Origin: Hyphodiscus hymeniophilus
Lineage: Eukaryota > Ascomycota > Leotiomycetes > Helotiales > Hyphodiscaceae
Reading direction: 5' to 3'
DNA length: 64,000 bases
Assembly (NCBI GenBank): GCA_016508695.1
Contig: VNKQ01000014.1
Location: forward strand, 1,240,001-1,304,000
Shown: piece after piece, positions 10,983 through 22,806 of the stretch
Layout of the letters: each line of letters opens with the position of its first letter
Position numbering within the stretch: position 1 is the first letter of the stretch
Notes under the pieces: model-generated
Databases searched by the model: none
What the model was told of the DNA's origin: nothing
The model's input: only the letters and a program-made list of their open reading frames with translations
Program-made: the position numbers and the translations under genes

Positions 10983-12098
10983 ATGCGAGCAGCAGCAGAT
11001 TTGGAGTTCCGGAATGGCACAGTCAAAGCTCTCGGAGAATTATACACGAGAATGATAGTCATCCCACGCACGAAAGAGGATAACGTTGAATGGCTGCACG
11101 AGAATTTCGAAATGGACGAGTACATACGTTTTAGTTTATACAACGTTGACGATGCATCCGCAGAGCTTCACCCTCCGAAGGAATAAAGGACACGAGGTGA
11201 TGGTGTATCTGTCGCATATTATCCACAACTACGATGATCTAGCCGATGTCAACATCTTCATGCATTCGCATCGCCACTCCTGGCACAACGTCGAGCTGCT
11301 AGACCATGATGCTGTGCAAATTATATGGAGACTATCTGCTGAGCGGGTACAGAGAGAGGGGTACATGAACATGCGCTGTACGCCCTCTCTTCTCATCCCA
11401 TTCCTCGTGAGCAGATTGCGGAAGCTGACTTCTACATGCCACTGGGCCCTGGCTGTCCCTCCTGGATGCACCCCGGCACCATCGAGGAAGACGTGAACCA
11501 GTAAGAAGAAATGGCCCTCGCAAGAACGTGGTCGGAACTTTTCCCCTACGACCCCATGCCCTCCGTGCTCGCGCAGCCCTGCTGTGCCCAGCTAGCCATC
11601 TCGCGAGACCGAGTCCGAAGCTTGCCTTTATCTCGTTATGTGTTCTAAAGGGATTGGTTACTGCGAACGCAATTGTCTGATTACATTAGCGGAAGAGTAT
11701 GGAAATACATCTGGCAATTTGTATTCACGGGTCACCATGTGGTAAGTCCGTTGGAGCATGTATGTTATTGTGATGGATTTGGTGTATGTTTTGGAGGCGA
11801 GGAGGAATATGCTGCGTACTGGGAGAAGAATGCGGACAGGGTTAGACTTGAGGAAGAGTTGAAGAGGTGGAAAGAAGATGTCGCGCGAATACAGCAGTTA
11901 CGAGAGGAGGGAAAGACCGACGAGGCGGCGCAAACCGAGGAACCCGAAGCCGGCAAGGACTTGGAGCTTGAAGGCACAATTGGGGGTGTACTTGCTTGGT
12001 GTCAGGAGCAGAGGAAGAAGGCCAAAACACGTGGCGATGTGGCCATGTATCGTGCTGTGGAAGCCGTACGGATGTGGCGGGATGGACACGGATTTTGA
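10983..12098 (+). pseudogene. DUF3431-family gene, broken by several mutations
   Basis: The translated pieces line up with one DUF3431 protein (a fungal family of unknown function, glycosyltransferase-like). First the stretch up to SLYNVDDASAELHPPK, then NKGHEVMVYLSHIIHNY...MHSHRHSWHN, DHDAVQ, REGYMNMRC, then HW.PGCPSWMHPG, SVLAQPCCAQLAISRDR and the cysteine-rich VCYCDGFGVCFGGEEEY. They cannot be joined: an extra G at 11180/11181 shifts the frame; the intron at 11378-11437 has CAT where CAG is expected; a base is missing near 11446; in-frame TAA codons lie at 11502-11504 and 11646-11648. The last 140 codons remain open to 12098. The substitutions (two stops plus the acceptor) argue for a true pseudogene, since sequencing indels alone would not produce them. 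Confidence 0.85.
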
Positions 12099-14235
12099 TG
12101 GTTTGGGGTTTTGAGGGCTTTGATGGCTTTGTATCACCACATGGTCGTACTCCGTATGGTGGATGCAGTTGCGAATCGTCGCCGTCGCCGGCTGCTGTAT
12201 CTGGGATGTTGCACCGGGTCCAAGACCTTCTCACGCGACACCCAACCGCAGTCGTCCCTCGCTCGACGCTTTTTGAGGTCCAGATTCTGCTTGAGGATTG
12301 TGTTTGTTTGCGTTTGCGAACTTTATCGCACGATGGGGAAGTGGGATCCACAACTGTGTGCATCGGAACCAGGGCAAGGAGCTTGTACTGATAGAGGATA
12401 GTACTGGGTGTAGCTGGGGTAAGCATAGTACCTAGATAGGTAGGAGTCGGAGAATATCTCTCAACTAGCGAGCCCAGTTCAGGGGAGCCATTCAAAGCTT
12501 TTACCCTTTTCTTCATCCCCATTCGACACTGGCATAGCCTATCAGCACGGTTTGGGAAAACGTTTAGGGAAGTACGAGAAGATGTGGAAAGTTAAAGTTC
12601 TCTTTGGGAAATGCGAGATGAGGCCGTCGATAGTGGTAGGAATGCAATGCATCACCCTCTCCGAGTCTCTTACCTACTTTGGTACTGCACCACCATATGT
12701 ACCAGGTACCCTCGATCGACGCTTCCCCGCTGCAGCTCGCAGGTGCGCTGAGACCTCTCGTGAATCCGTGCCGTCGTTACATGGTTGCATTTAGTCTCAC
12801 ATTTGTGTGGCATTGCTTGTCTGACGAACAGTACGTCTTCTTTTGTGATAGAAACAGTCTCGCAGTAGAGGAAAAGGTACAGATTCACAAAACGGATGAG
12901 CGAGCTGTTTCACATGACCTGCTGCCAACTGGAACAGGTGAAGGTTTCCAAAACCCGTCCATCCGGATCTTTTACACATCTACCGGAAGGGTGGCAAGAA
13001 TCATAGCCTCCTGTAACCCTGGTCGTTGCAGATCGGCTTCCAAAGATTTTTTTATCGGAGATAGACATCCATAGTATCTATCCATGGGTAGCCCTCCTAA
13101 ACTTTGCGCAGCGAGGTATACAGACAGAATGGATAATGATAGTCCGAGAGCACTTTACGTAAGGTTTATGGAATACAGAATATCCGTCCTGGTGGTCTGG
13201 ATTTGAGTATTACAAATGCCGTTTGTGTCGCAAAGATCTCCGGGCAAGCTTGCATCCTAATAGAGAAATGATGGTCTGGTGTAACCTCGCAAGGGTTATG
13301 GTCTTTCAGGGGTACATACATACATCCTCGTTCATATTCACGATCTGCCTGGCACAACCGTCAATGCGTCGAGATCTGACGACACCTGTTGGTTTGCACC
13401 TTTGTTTTTGCGCTCAGGATTTCTGTCAGAACGACTGTGATTGTTATACCTTCAAACAAAAAAGGAATTCGAAATATGATAGATATTCAGGAGAAATGGT
13501 GGTGCAAATGTACAAGTACAAGTACAAGTCCAACCTCAGGAGGAAGTCGTGGCCCTGGTGCTTTATTAGTTCCTCGGTATCAGCGTCTACCCCACCGTCC
13601 TCCAGGAAACATCCATCACTCTTGGCCCTCATATATGACCACGATCAATAAGTTCAATAATTACTGGATAACTCTCTGCGCTCCATTACACCGGCACAAA
13701 TCAAAGCTCAAGCTAAGACTTGGAGAATCCAACGTTCCGGGTATTGGGCACTTCCGACCTACTTTGCCGCATAAGTGGCTTGAATGCTCCAATTTCTTCA
13801 ACACTATCCTTCACTGGGTCGATAGTCCCAGTCCATGTCGACATCGAGTCCACATCTAACTCCATGGTTCAAGTCCACCTCCAGGTACGAGCGTTGAAGA
13901 TAACCAGCCCGCCAACCTTATTCCAGGAACGGCAACAAACTAAGGCAGAATAGGACAGAAAGGCTTGATGGTACCTCCCACTATGTCACCGAGAGGGTCC
14001 GAGAACCAAGCTTGGTCTTTGGTGAGTGAGAGATTGAGCAATTATCCTCGATTCATGCTCTCTAATCCCGAGACCAAAGAGCGTTGATCTGGAGCTTGTG
14101 TTTATCCAAGCTCGGCCCCCAATATACCTGTCAATCTATAGTTCTTTAGCTCTAAACTTTGTTGTAGATGGCTAATTCCATATCAACCTCTAGTTTCCCT
14201 CCGTTTCCCCCTCTGTTCAGTCTACGGTAGTAGAT
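12099..14235. other. Gene-poor 2.1-kb stretch
   Basis: Numerous open frames of 60-156 codons occur on both strands, but none shows a motif, consistent splice signals or a recognisable family. A short TACAAG microsatellite (three copies) lies near 13511-13530. The segment close to 14236 is the likely promoter and leader of the RGS-LOV gene. Confidence 0.45.
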
Positions 14236-16555
14236 ATGAACGTCCATAAGACTTCGGACCGGCTACCATCTGCAAACCACGCAGTATCAACACCTTTGAA
14301 TTCTACTGTCGAGTACCAAACCATGGCCTCTCCACCACCAGGTATCGCATTATTCAGGCCTTCTATCTCGTCACCAAGAAGACATCCCGAAAGGCCAAGC
14401 ACCGCTGCTTCGGGAATCTACGAGAACCCGAAACCATTGAGAGCGTTTGCCACAGATCCACCTGACGAGATACTGTCCACATCCCATCCAAGGTGAGCAG
14501 TGCTCCTACAGAACTCAGCTGGTTGCTGACTTGGGATGATAGTAGTAAGCTTCAAAATCGTTATCCAGAGCATCAACACGCGAACAGTATACGAGCCCCG
14601 AGTCCCTCTATGCGATCTCCTCCGATGAATACATATCCTCGCGTCATGAGTCCGTCTCTACGATCACCGACGCTCACTACGCATACTCGCTCTCAATCTC
14701 GATCTGACTCTCCCGACTCGTCCAAGACAGATGCCACCTCCTATCAAGCATCTCTGCCTGCGCTGCAACATAAAGGAGTGGATGATCAATTGGAGCCATT
14801 AGCAGAAGAGGATATTGATCCAGGATCATTTGATCTTGTGGCACCCCCGATTCAGACTTCAGGCAATACTCCCTTGACAAGAGATCAGAATTGCTGTTCT
14901 CTACCGAGCATCTCAAAACAATCTTCGATGATCCTTCACTTCTTCACCGCTTCACATCTTTCTTGAGTCAGAGTCGACCATCTGCAGTCCCAATTCTGGT
15001 TTATTACTTGGATGCTGTCAAAGCTCTCAAGGCATTGGGATACAGTAATGGGATCGCGGAGTCACTTGAACCCATCCGAGGCTTTGATTTTACATTGACA
15101 ACATCTGCACCCAGTACGAATCCAGACCTGGAGGAGAAGGCGCAATTGGCATTTGATGCTTTAGTTCGCGAGGATCTCCCGGCTTACATTACGCATACGT
15201 ACATCCAAACCGTGAGCCTCTCAATCCAGAGAAGAATCACAGGTACCTTGCCAGCACATCTCCAAGAAGCCTCTGAGGGACTTTGCGAGGTTTTCTGCTT
15301 GACCGATCCGTCCAGACCAGATAACCCCATCGTCTTCGCATCTGAAGGTCAGTCTGCATATCTTGCTGGAAGAAGAAAAGCTAAATCATTGCTAGAATTT
15401 AACAAAACAACTCAATATGGTATGGGTTACATTATTGGTCGAAACTGCAGGTTCCTCCAGGGACCAAAGACCAATCAGTACAGCGTCAGGAGAATTCGCG
15501 AGAATGTTGAAAGAGGTGTGGAGCATTGCGAGGTGTTCCTTAACTAGTAAGTATAACCAATGGTTTTTGTGTTTCATTGCTCACACTGAAATAGTCGACG
15601 AGATGGATCTCCCTTCATGAATCTGCTGATGACTTCACCCCTGAAAGATAGCCGAGGAGTAATTCGCTACTTCATTGGTGCTCAGGTTGACGTCTCTGGT
15701 CTTGTCAAAGAGTGCTCGGATATGGAATCGCTGAAAAGACTTGTCATCAAGACGAATGCCAAAGGAGAAGACGCAGCAGAGCCCGAAGAAGCTGCAGCTT
15801 TGGTAGATGAGTTTACAGAGTTAACCAAAATGTTGAACAACCAAGAACTCGACACTGTACGTCAATGGGGCGGTAAGATGCACAAAGGATCCCAAGAAGA
15901 AGTGTCCGGACACAGTAACATCAAGGATGGCAACTGGAACAAGCCGCGCCTTCTGATCAACTCCACAAGCCCAGACGGATTCAGAGATGCAGCAAGAGGA
16001 AGCGGCAAGCTGAGCGGTATATTCGAGAACTATCTTCTGGTTCGACCATATCCCAGCCTCCGCATTCTATTCGCAAGCCCCAGTCTTCGTGTCCCTGGAA
16101 TCCTCCAGAGCCCGTTCATGAACAAAATTGGCGGTTCTCAGCGTGTGCGCGACGAATTAACCCAAGCGCTCGCTGACTGTCGCGGCGTCACAGCTCGCGT
16201 GCGATGGGTCTCAAAATCGGACGTGGAAGGCTACCATAGATGGATTCATTGTACTCCTCTTCTCGGAAGTAACGGTGCAGTTGGTGTCTGGATGATCGTT
16301 ATCGTCGATGAAGAGGTCAGTCAATCAAGGGAAAAGCGTTCCAGGGTCGCACCGCCCATCGATCCGAAATATGGACGCAGTATTCCATTCATGGACACGA
16401 AGGAGCAGAATGTGAAAGACTTTGGGTACACGACCAGGAGGCCTGGGACTGCAGCTAGTTCTATTGCAGGGAGTGTGAGGAGGCTGGGTAGTATAGAGAG
16501 CTTCAATGGTGGGACCGAAAGGAGTGGGAGTCCGTATACTTTAAGGCTTGATTGA
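14236..16555 (+). CDS. RGS-LOV blue-light photoreceptor (BcLOV4-like), frame interrupted by one base
   Basis: Introns 14493-14542, 15348-15395 and 15547-15594 give a protein of about 724 residues. Order: a serine/proline-rich N-terminus; an RGS-like helical region (from about residue 205, RSELLFSTEHLKTIF); and a LOV domain with GRNCRFLQGP, whose Cys codon 15446-15448 is the residue that forms the flavin adduct. Next come FLNYRRDGSPFMNLL and IRYFIGAQVDVS with the flavin-contacting Gln, then a second PAS-like region and a basic tail. This architecture is that of fungal RGS-LOV proteins; Botrytis BcLOV4 moves to the plasma membrane in blue light. The frame breaks between VAPP and QYSLDKRSE: one base is missing, most simply in the C5 run at 14844-14848. 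A 44-nt intron (14838-14881) could rescue it, but its donor and branch site are poor. Confidence 0.83.
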
Positions 16556-17994
16556 GATTATGTGATACAGGGTATACTTTTTCCTGTCTGTTTACATCAT
16601 GGAGTTGGTTTTGGTGACTCAGGTGGCTTGGGTGAAGTCTGATCTTCCTTGGGTGGTGGGCAGTACATTTGTCTTTACTTGTGGCGACTTTTTGGGATGA
16701 GTATACACCGGGCTTCTTTTGAGCTTTTGGCGTTACGGTCGCATTATCAGGTACAACAAGTATTTCTAATGGTTGTAATTTTATGTATAGAAGGAGATGA
16801 ATACCAACTTTCCGGAAGCTTTCCGAGAATGGCGTCATCTTCAATGTGAGTGCAGTAACCAGCCGATTCAAGGTTGAGAAACTTAGGTCTTTCTAACATA
16901 CGTTTGTAAACAACATGCCTATTCACACCCTTGAGTCAAACAGCCTCGAAATAGATTGATCACGAATCACGAGAGTTTTTCAGCAAGAGTCTCATTATTT
17001 ATGTTATAAATCCCTCGAAGCAACATCATCCTACCCGCTCTTCTTATCCGAGTGATCCCTTGGTCCCTTACACAAGCACCCTATCCTAAGAGCACGAGCA
17101 CGGTTTATCTTCTTGTCAGAGAATGACTGAGATATTCACACTCATACTTGGAACCCTTCCTATCGTAAGCCCGTGAGTCGGTAAGGCAAATTCTCGCCAA
17201 CCCGAAGGAGAACAACCGACATCCACATCCACCACCACGCTCCACGCTTCTCAGTACGGTCCTCTTTCTCAACGTCCTTTTCTGCACCAACTCATTCCGC
17301 ACCCCGTCGGGGTCTTGTCTACTAGTGATTTGTCATCCCTTGCTCATTCCCCTTCATCCCCGCGTCAACTACTTCTGTATTCACGCCCGATTTTCGCTGT
17401 CCACCAATACGGACGCGAGTCCTTGCTTGATTTCTCGGACAGTGTAAGTGTGGTTGATGGAGCGTTCGTTGTTCGGCGGTGTGCCCGACCATCGACCAGG
17501 CCCTGAGCCAAGATGTTAGAGAGAATCACGCTTACGGCTTCGCTCCTATGAGGCATGTGAAAGTCAAGTCGCACCTTCATTGTTGATGAAAAGCTGAATG
17601 CGTCGTGTTTTGAAGAGGTCGAGGTTGGACACATGACTTGACAGTGTGGAGGTGAAGTCCGCGACAAGATTCATTGCGACGAGAACGTCTCAAAGTGAGG
17701 CAGATTAGATACAAGTACTTTCTCGACGGTCACTGTGGCGTTGATGATTTTTCAATCCGCTGTGATTGATCGTACATGGAAACATCTTAGACTTGATGTG
17801 CAAATGTGTTCAAAGGTCGAAAGCTAAAGGTATCACGGTAATCCCAAATACGACCAACAGATCAAGCGATCGTCATGATATCCTGTTCAAGTAGACATAG
17901 CGTTACAGTTCGATGCACCAGCCATCGAAGTCCTGCCACGAGTTCATGATAATTACGCTTCCGTCACGCCTCCTAATATTCAGACATTGTTTAT
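16556..17994. other. Intergenic between convergent genes
   Basis: About 1.4 kb between the 3' ends of the RGS-LOV and SMC1 genes. I see no motif-bearing frame, tRNA or clear repeat. Confidence 0.45.
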
Positions 17995-20900
17995 TCATAC
18001 ATATTTTCGCAACTGATCAACCCGTCAGCTTATTCTCTCACAAAAGGCGGGATAACTTACGTCCAAAGTCAAAGTCTTAGAGCTATTTGCCTCCTGGTCT
18101 CTGAATACTCCCACCAAACTCTCACTGCCCTGAAACAGACCAGTCTTCAAACTAATGACGATGAACTGCATTCCAGGACCAGCGTGTTCACGGATGTAGT
18201 TCTTGATCTTCTCGACATTGGCATTGTCAAGAGCCGCATCAACCTCATCAAGAACGAAGAACGGACTTGGTTGAAAGGAGTGAACAGCAAACAAGAGAGC
18301 CAAGGCAGCCATCGTTTTCTCACCACCTGACAAATGTTCCATGTCACGGAAACGCTTGAGCGGAGGCATGGCGTGATATTTGATACCGGATAGATACGGC
18401 TGATCACTGTCTTCTATGTCGAGATATGCTTGGCCACCAAGAGGGAAAGTGGCAGAGCGAGTGAGATCCTTGTAGACATGGGAAATTTGATCTGAGATAT
18501 GTTGAAAGGCTTTGTTAAAAGCATCAAATCGTGCCTCCTTGATCTTGTTGAACTCGTCCTTGGATTTCTTAGCGGCTTGGCGAGCAGCTTCGAATTCTTT
18601 GTCAGTGTCTTTAAGACGTGTTTCGACGACATCGAGTCGCTCAACCGCGCGCATGTTGGGATTGAGCTTTTCCAGCTCGGTATTGAGACTGTCAATTCGT
18701 TCTTGAAGTCGCTCTTCTATGCTCTCTTCATCGGGCTGCATGATATTAGCTTGGTAAAATAGACTTGGAATGTTGAACAAACAATTTTCAGGTCTTCGTC
18801 CAGCTCATCGAAATCAACATCAATGCCATAGTCCTTCACAACGTTTTCAGGTCCATCACCCTCATCCACATCCATCGCGTCTGGATCAGTTTGCACCAAT
18901 TGTTCCTCAACTGGCAGAGTATCCAGTTTCTTCGAGGCGGGAGTCAAAGGAATGGCGATCTGTTCCATCTTGCACTTGCGAAGGGTGTCGTATCGTTCGG
19001 CACTCTTTCGCTGTAGCTCTGTCTCAAGACCTGATACTTCCTTGTTTCGATGATCAATATCCTTGCTTTGCTTCTGTAATTCATTTCGCTCCTTGGTGAC
19101 CTTCCCGTTTTTTGATGCAAGCTTTTCCTTCAATTTGTGAAGTTGGTCCTCCATTTCGGTGATGTGAGCTCGGTCAACGTCTATTGCATTCCCAATCTCA
19201 TCCTTTGCTGCCTCATACTCTTGAATATCCCGTTCAGCGGCAACAATCTGTTTTTCTAATCTTGCCAATCGCCCATCTGTTGCCTTTTGGTTTTCCACGG
19301 CTAAATCCAACATGTTTTTCAATACATGCTTTTGAAGCTCAAATGCATTTCTCTTCTCCGAAGCCTCTTGCTCGAGGCCGCCTTGCTGTGCTTCGTAAGT
19401 GCGAATGTCCGAGTAGCCAAGCTTCTTACAGAAACTGGCGAACACCTGATCCTCGACTTTGGCGACGGCTGCCTTGAACTCCTCGACTGTCTCTTGAAGA
19501 CTTTCAAGACCTTCAAGCTTTTCTTCGTACTTGGGTTGCATCTCGTTCAATTGGCGTCGCTCATGTTCTAGCTCTTTCTCTTTGCTAGCCAGATTCTTCT
19601 CAAATGCAGCTAATTCACTCTTGGCGAAAGCGAGATTCTGCTCCAGTCCGGTCAGTTCGCTTTGAAGCGTTTCCTCAGCAGTGCCTCTTCGATTTGCCTT
19701 GGGCAGCGCTTCTATCTCAGCTTTCTTCGCCTCGGCAACAATCCTTAGCGCCTCTATATCATCCTGATTCGCATCGAATCGCCGCTTGCCTTTCTGTTCG
19801 GGGCCACGACCACCAGTCATGAGACCAGCTTTATGGATAACGAAGCCTTCAAGAGTCACGGCCTTGACCTCGATTCGCTTTGTGTAGCATATCTCCTTGG
19901 CCTTTTCGAGGGTATCGCAGACAATAGAACTTCCACAAGCATAAGACATGGCGCGCTCCAAAGAGGAATCAAAGTCGATCGTGTCGATCGTGAGGCGAGC
20001 ACCAGCCAAACCTTTAAGATTGGCATTGGGAGCATTGACCTTGATATTGTCGAGAGGAATGAACGTCATCGGGCTGTGGTGCTGGTCCTTTAGGTATTGG
20101 ACGCATTCGGTTCCAGTCTTCTCCGTGTCCACGATGACAGACTCAAAATCTCGACCAAGGGCAGTGATAACTGCTTCGTCAAATTTCTTCTGCTTGGGCT
20201 TGCACAGATCACCAACCCGACCTTTGACTCCAGGATACAGATGTTTGAGAGACTTAATCATTTCCCTGTTTCGAGTCTCCTTTTCGCTCTGTCTTCGACC
20301 CTCGTCTGCGACGATCAATTGCTTCAAGACCTCTTGAAGCTGCTCCTCGAGCTCAGTATGTTTCTGATTCGTGCGAACGCGTTCGGATTGAATACGATTG
20401 AATTCCTTCTTCTTTGCATCAATGTCCTTGGAGAGCTGCTTCACAGACTGCTGAATAGATTCTTTTCGTTCCTTGATCGCATTCACCTCCTCTTCGACCT
20501 TTTCGACTGAAGCCTGTGAGGATTCAACTTTTCCTTTCAGGCTGTTAACGGTGACTTGGTCGGTTTTCATTTGGCGTACGAGATTGTCCAATTTGGATTT
20601 GTTGCCAGAAGTTTTGGTCACAACTTGAGACTTGAGGGAATTGTATTCTCTGAAGTCATCCTCGCTCAGCTGTTTCCCCTGTTGTTTCAATGTTTCCTGC
20701 CATTGCGTCTCGAACTGTTTTTGGGCTTTTTCGACTGTTGCCAACTGCTTCTTCCCGTTGGCGATTTGAGAAGCATAATTGTCGCGATCTTTGGTCACAG
20801 AAGGTACTTTCTTTTGGAGAGTGCTTATCGTCTGATTGACATTATCGACTTTCTCATCAAGAGGAATCAAATCGTTCTCTTCGTTCTCGATTTCCTTCTC

Positions 20901-21928
20901 CTTTCGCTTGATGCCTCTTTCGACTTTGCCAACGTCCTTGCTGATCTTAGAGTGCTCCTGACGTGCTGCCGTATAACTCTTCTCGTATTTCTCTACTACG
21001 CGACGGTGTTCCTTTAAATTCTCTTGGTGCTCTTTGATGCTGTCTTTTGACTCATCTATCACACGTTGGAAGTGGTATAACTTGTAAAGGATCTGTGTGA
21101 CGATAGCATTATCACGTTCCTCCGCCTTTGTCTGGAATGCCTCGGCTTCTTTCTTCTGTTCCTGGTATTGCTTGATCTCCGAGTTGATACCACGACGACG
21201 GTGAAGGTTGTCGGTTTGATTGTCAGCTGCCTGCTTGGCTTCCTCCTCCAATCGTTCGTAGTCCGCCTTGAAATCCAAACTGCCAGAGATTTGTTCGATG
21301 AGTCGGGTGAGGTCCTTGGGTGACTGAGCTGCGATTGCCTCTACGTCGCCTTGGAAGACTAAGAAATTTCTCGCCTTGATCAAGATATTTTCCTCCTCCA
21401 TCGTGGCGTTGTACTGGACCGCTGTAACAACACGATCGTTGATGCGATATTCGCTGGCGCCTTGGTTGGTAATAGAGCGCTTCCACTTCTGTTCGTCACC
21501 GGCATCGTCCTCGTAGACTGCCATGACCCATGCGGTCTTAGGATCATTTCGGCCAGGCCTCTGAGATTGTGACTCCTCATCCTCGCCCTCGCCGTCTCCG
21601 TTCTCATGTCCGTTTGTCGTTGGAGCCGCAGAACCGTCATCTTTGATCTTAGAAGTCTTCAGGACGCGCCCACGATAGACTAGGTCCTTAAGATGTGTGG
21701 ATCGTAAATGCGATGATTTAATACCTAAGACGAAAGATATCGCATCCATGCTGTTTGACGGTCAGCCGCAACTCGGCGCACGCATGGGAATGAATCTACG
21801 TACGAATTCGACTTTCCAGATCCATTGGGACCGATAATGGAAGTGAAATACGAGTCGCCGAACAAGAGAACATGGTGGCCCTTGTAGGACTTGAAATTGA
21901 ATAGCTCGAGACGTATAAGCTTCCCCAT
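17995..21928 (-). CDS. SMC1: Cohesin subunit SMC1
   Basis: Four exons: 21928-21804, 21750-18783, 18735-18061 and 18012-17995, giving 1,261 residues, normal for SMC1. The start at 21928 (MGKLIRLELFNFKSYKGHH) is chosen because SMC1 proteins begin this way; an upstream in-frame ATG exists at 21946. Walker A GPNGSGKSN is followed by MDAISFVLGIKSSHLR. Two long coiled coils flank a hinge (VKGRVGDL...FESVIVDTEKTG...GLMTGGR). The C-terminal ATPase half has the LSGGEKTMAALALLFA signature and Walker B FFVLDEVDAALDNANV. SMC1 pairs with SMC3 and kleisin Scc1/Rad21 to hold sister chromatids together. The last exon encodes only LRKYV. The promoter region is shared with GPC1. Confidence 0.96.
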
Positions 21929-22806
21929 GTTTTCGATTGCGATCAAAGATATGTCTGGTGGGGGTGGCTCGCGTGGATGAGAAGGGGGGAAATTCAGTCA
22001 GAGCTGGTCGGAAGGATAAAGGTTATTTCCCACAGAGAGTCATCAACACGAAAAGTATCGTGAGAGTGGATTGGAGTGACCTGGGGGATACAAAAAGAGG
22101 CCGTTGAGGTTGTGGGTTACTCTGGAAGTTATGATTTTCGTGTTTCCACGCGATGCGCGTTGACTTCACGGGGCGCCGCTTTAATCATTGGCAGTCTTTT
22201 AATAATGGCAATAGATCTATCTGGCTTGGACCAGGGATTAGACGAGGCGAGGCTACAGATGCAGTATGACGAGGACGAGCTTTGTGTTTGGAAGAAGCAA
22301 GCTGGGGAAAAGCTTCTTCTCTCTGCAATCTTGTTTTGCCAAAACATTGCCAGCTAGGCTCTTATTTTGTGCAGCAAGAATATTGGAGAGATATCTCCTG
22401 TCTAATTCAAAGACAACATTCATTCTGTTGCTTGATCTTCGGATCTGTGCCTATGACTATTCCCAGGAAATAGCAGACGAATCATCTCGGCGAATTCAAC
22501 CACGATCTCGAAGTTCCCTCCTTTCAACCACTCAGAACGCGTATATCTTTCCAACGTCCACGCGCAAATCGTTCTCGTCTTTGGAAATCCAGAGGCAGTC
22601 CAGCCTTCTGATCGGCGTATAATAAGCAGCATAGGCAGCTCATGTGGATAGTCACGGGCACCTGTTCACCGCATCGGGATACCTCTCTGGTCATTCGTAC
22701 TGACAACGGCGCAGACGTCTATAGCCCGCTTTGGTGAGTACTGTCTGTCTCTATTCTATAAAGTCCCCCGTGTCTCCTTTTTGCATGCTCGGATACGCGT
22801 GGAAAC
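21929..22806. promoter_or_regulatory. Divergent promoter region, SMC1 / GPC1
   Basis: An 878-base gap between two genes reading away from each other. Short open frames here have no motif. I did not recognise specific factor sites. Confidence 0.45.

Noticed and set aside
11842..12522. 226-codon leftward frame over the DUF3431 pseudogene
   Set aside because: Antisense to recognisable DUF3431 sequence, low-complexity translation, no motif.
13223..13859. Overlapping rightward frames of 142 and 156 codons
   Set aside because: No motif, start context or splice sites; they overlap each other in different frames in gene-poor DNA.
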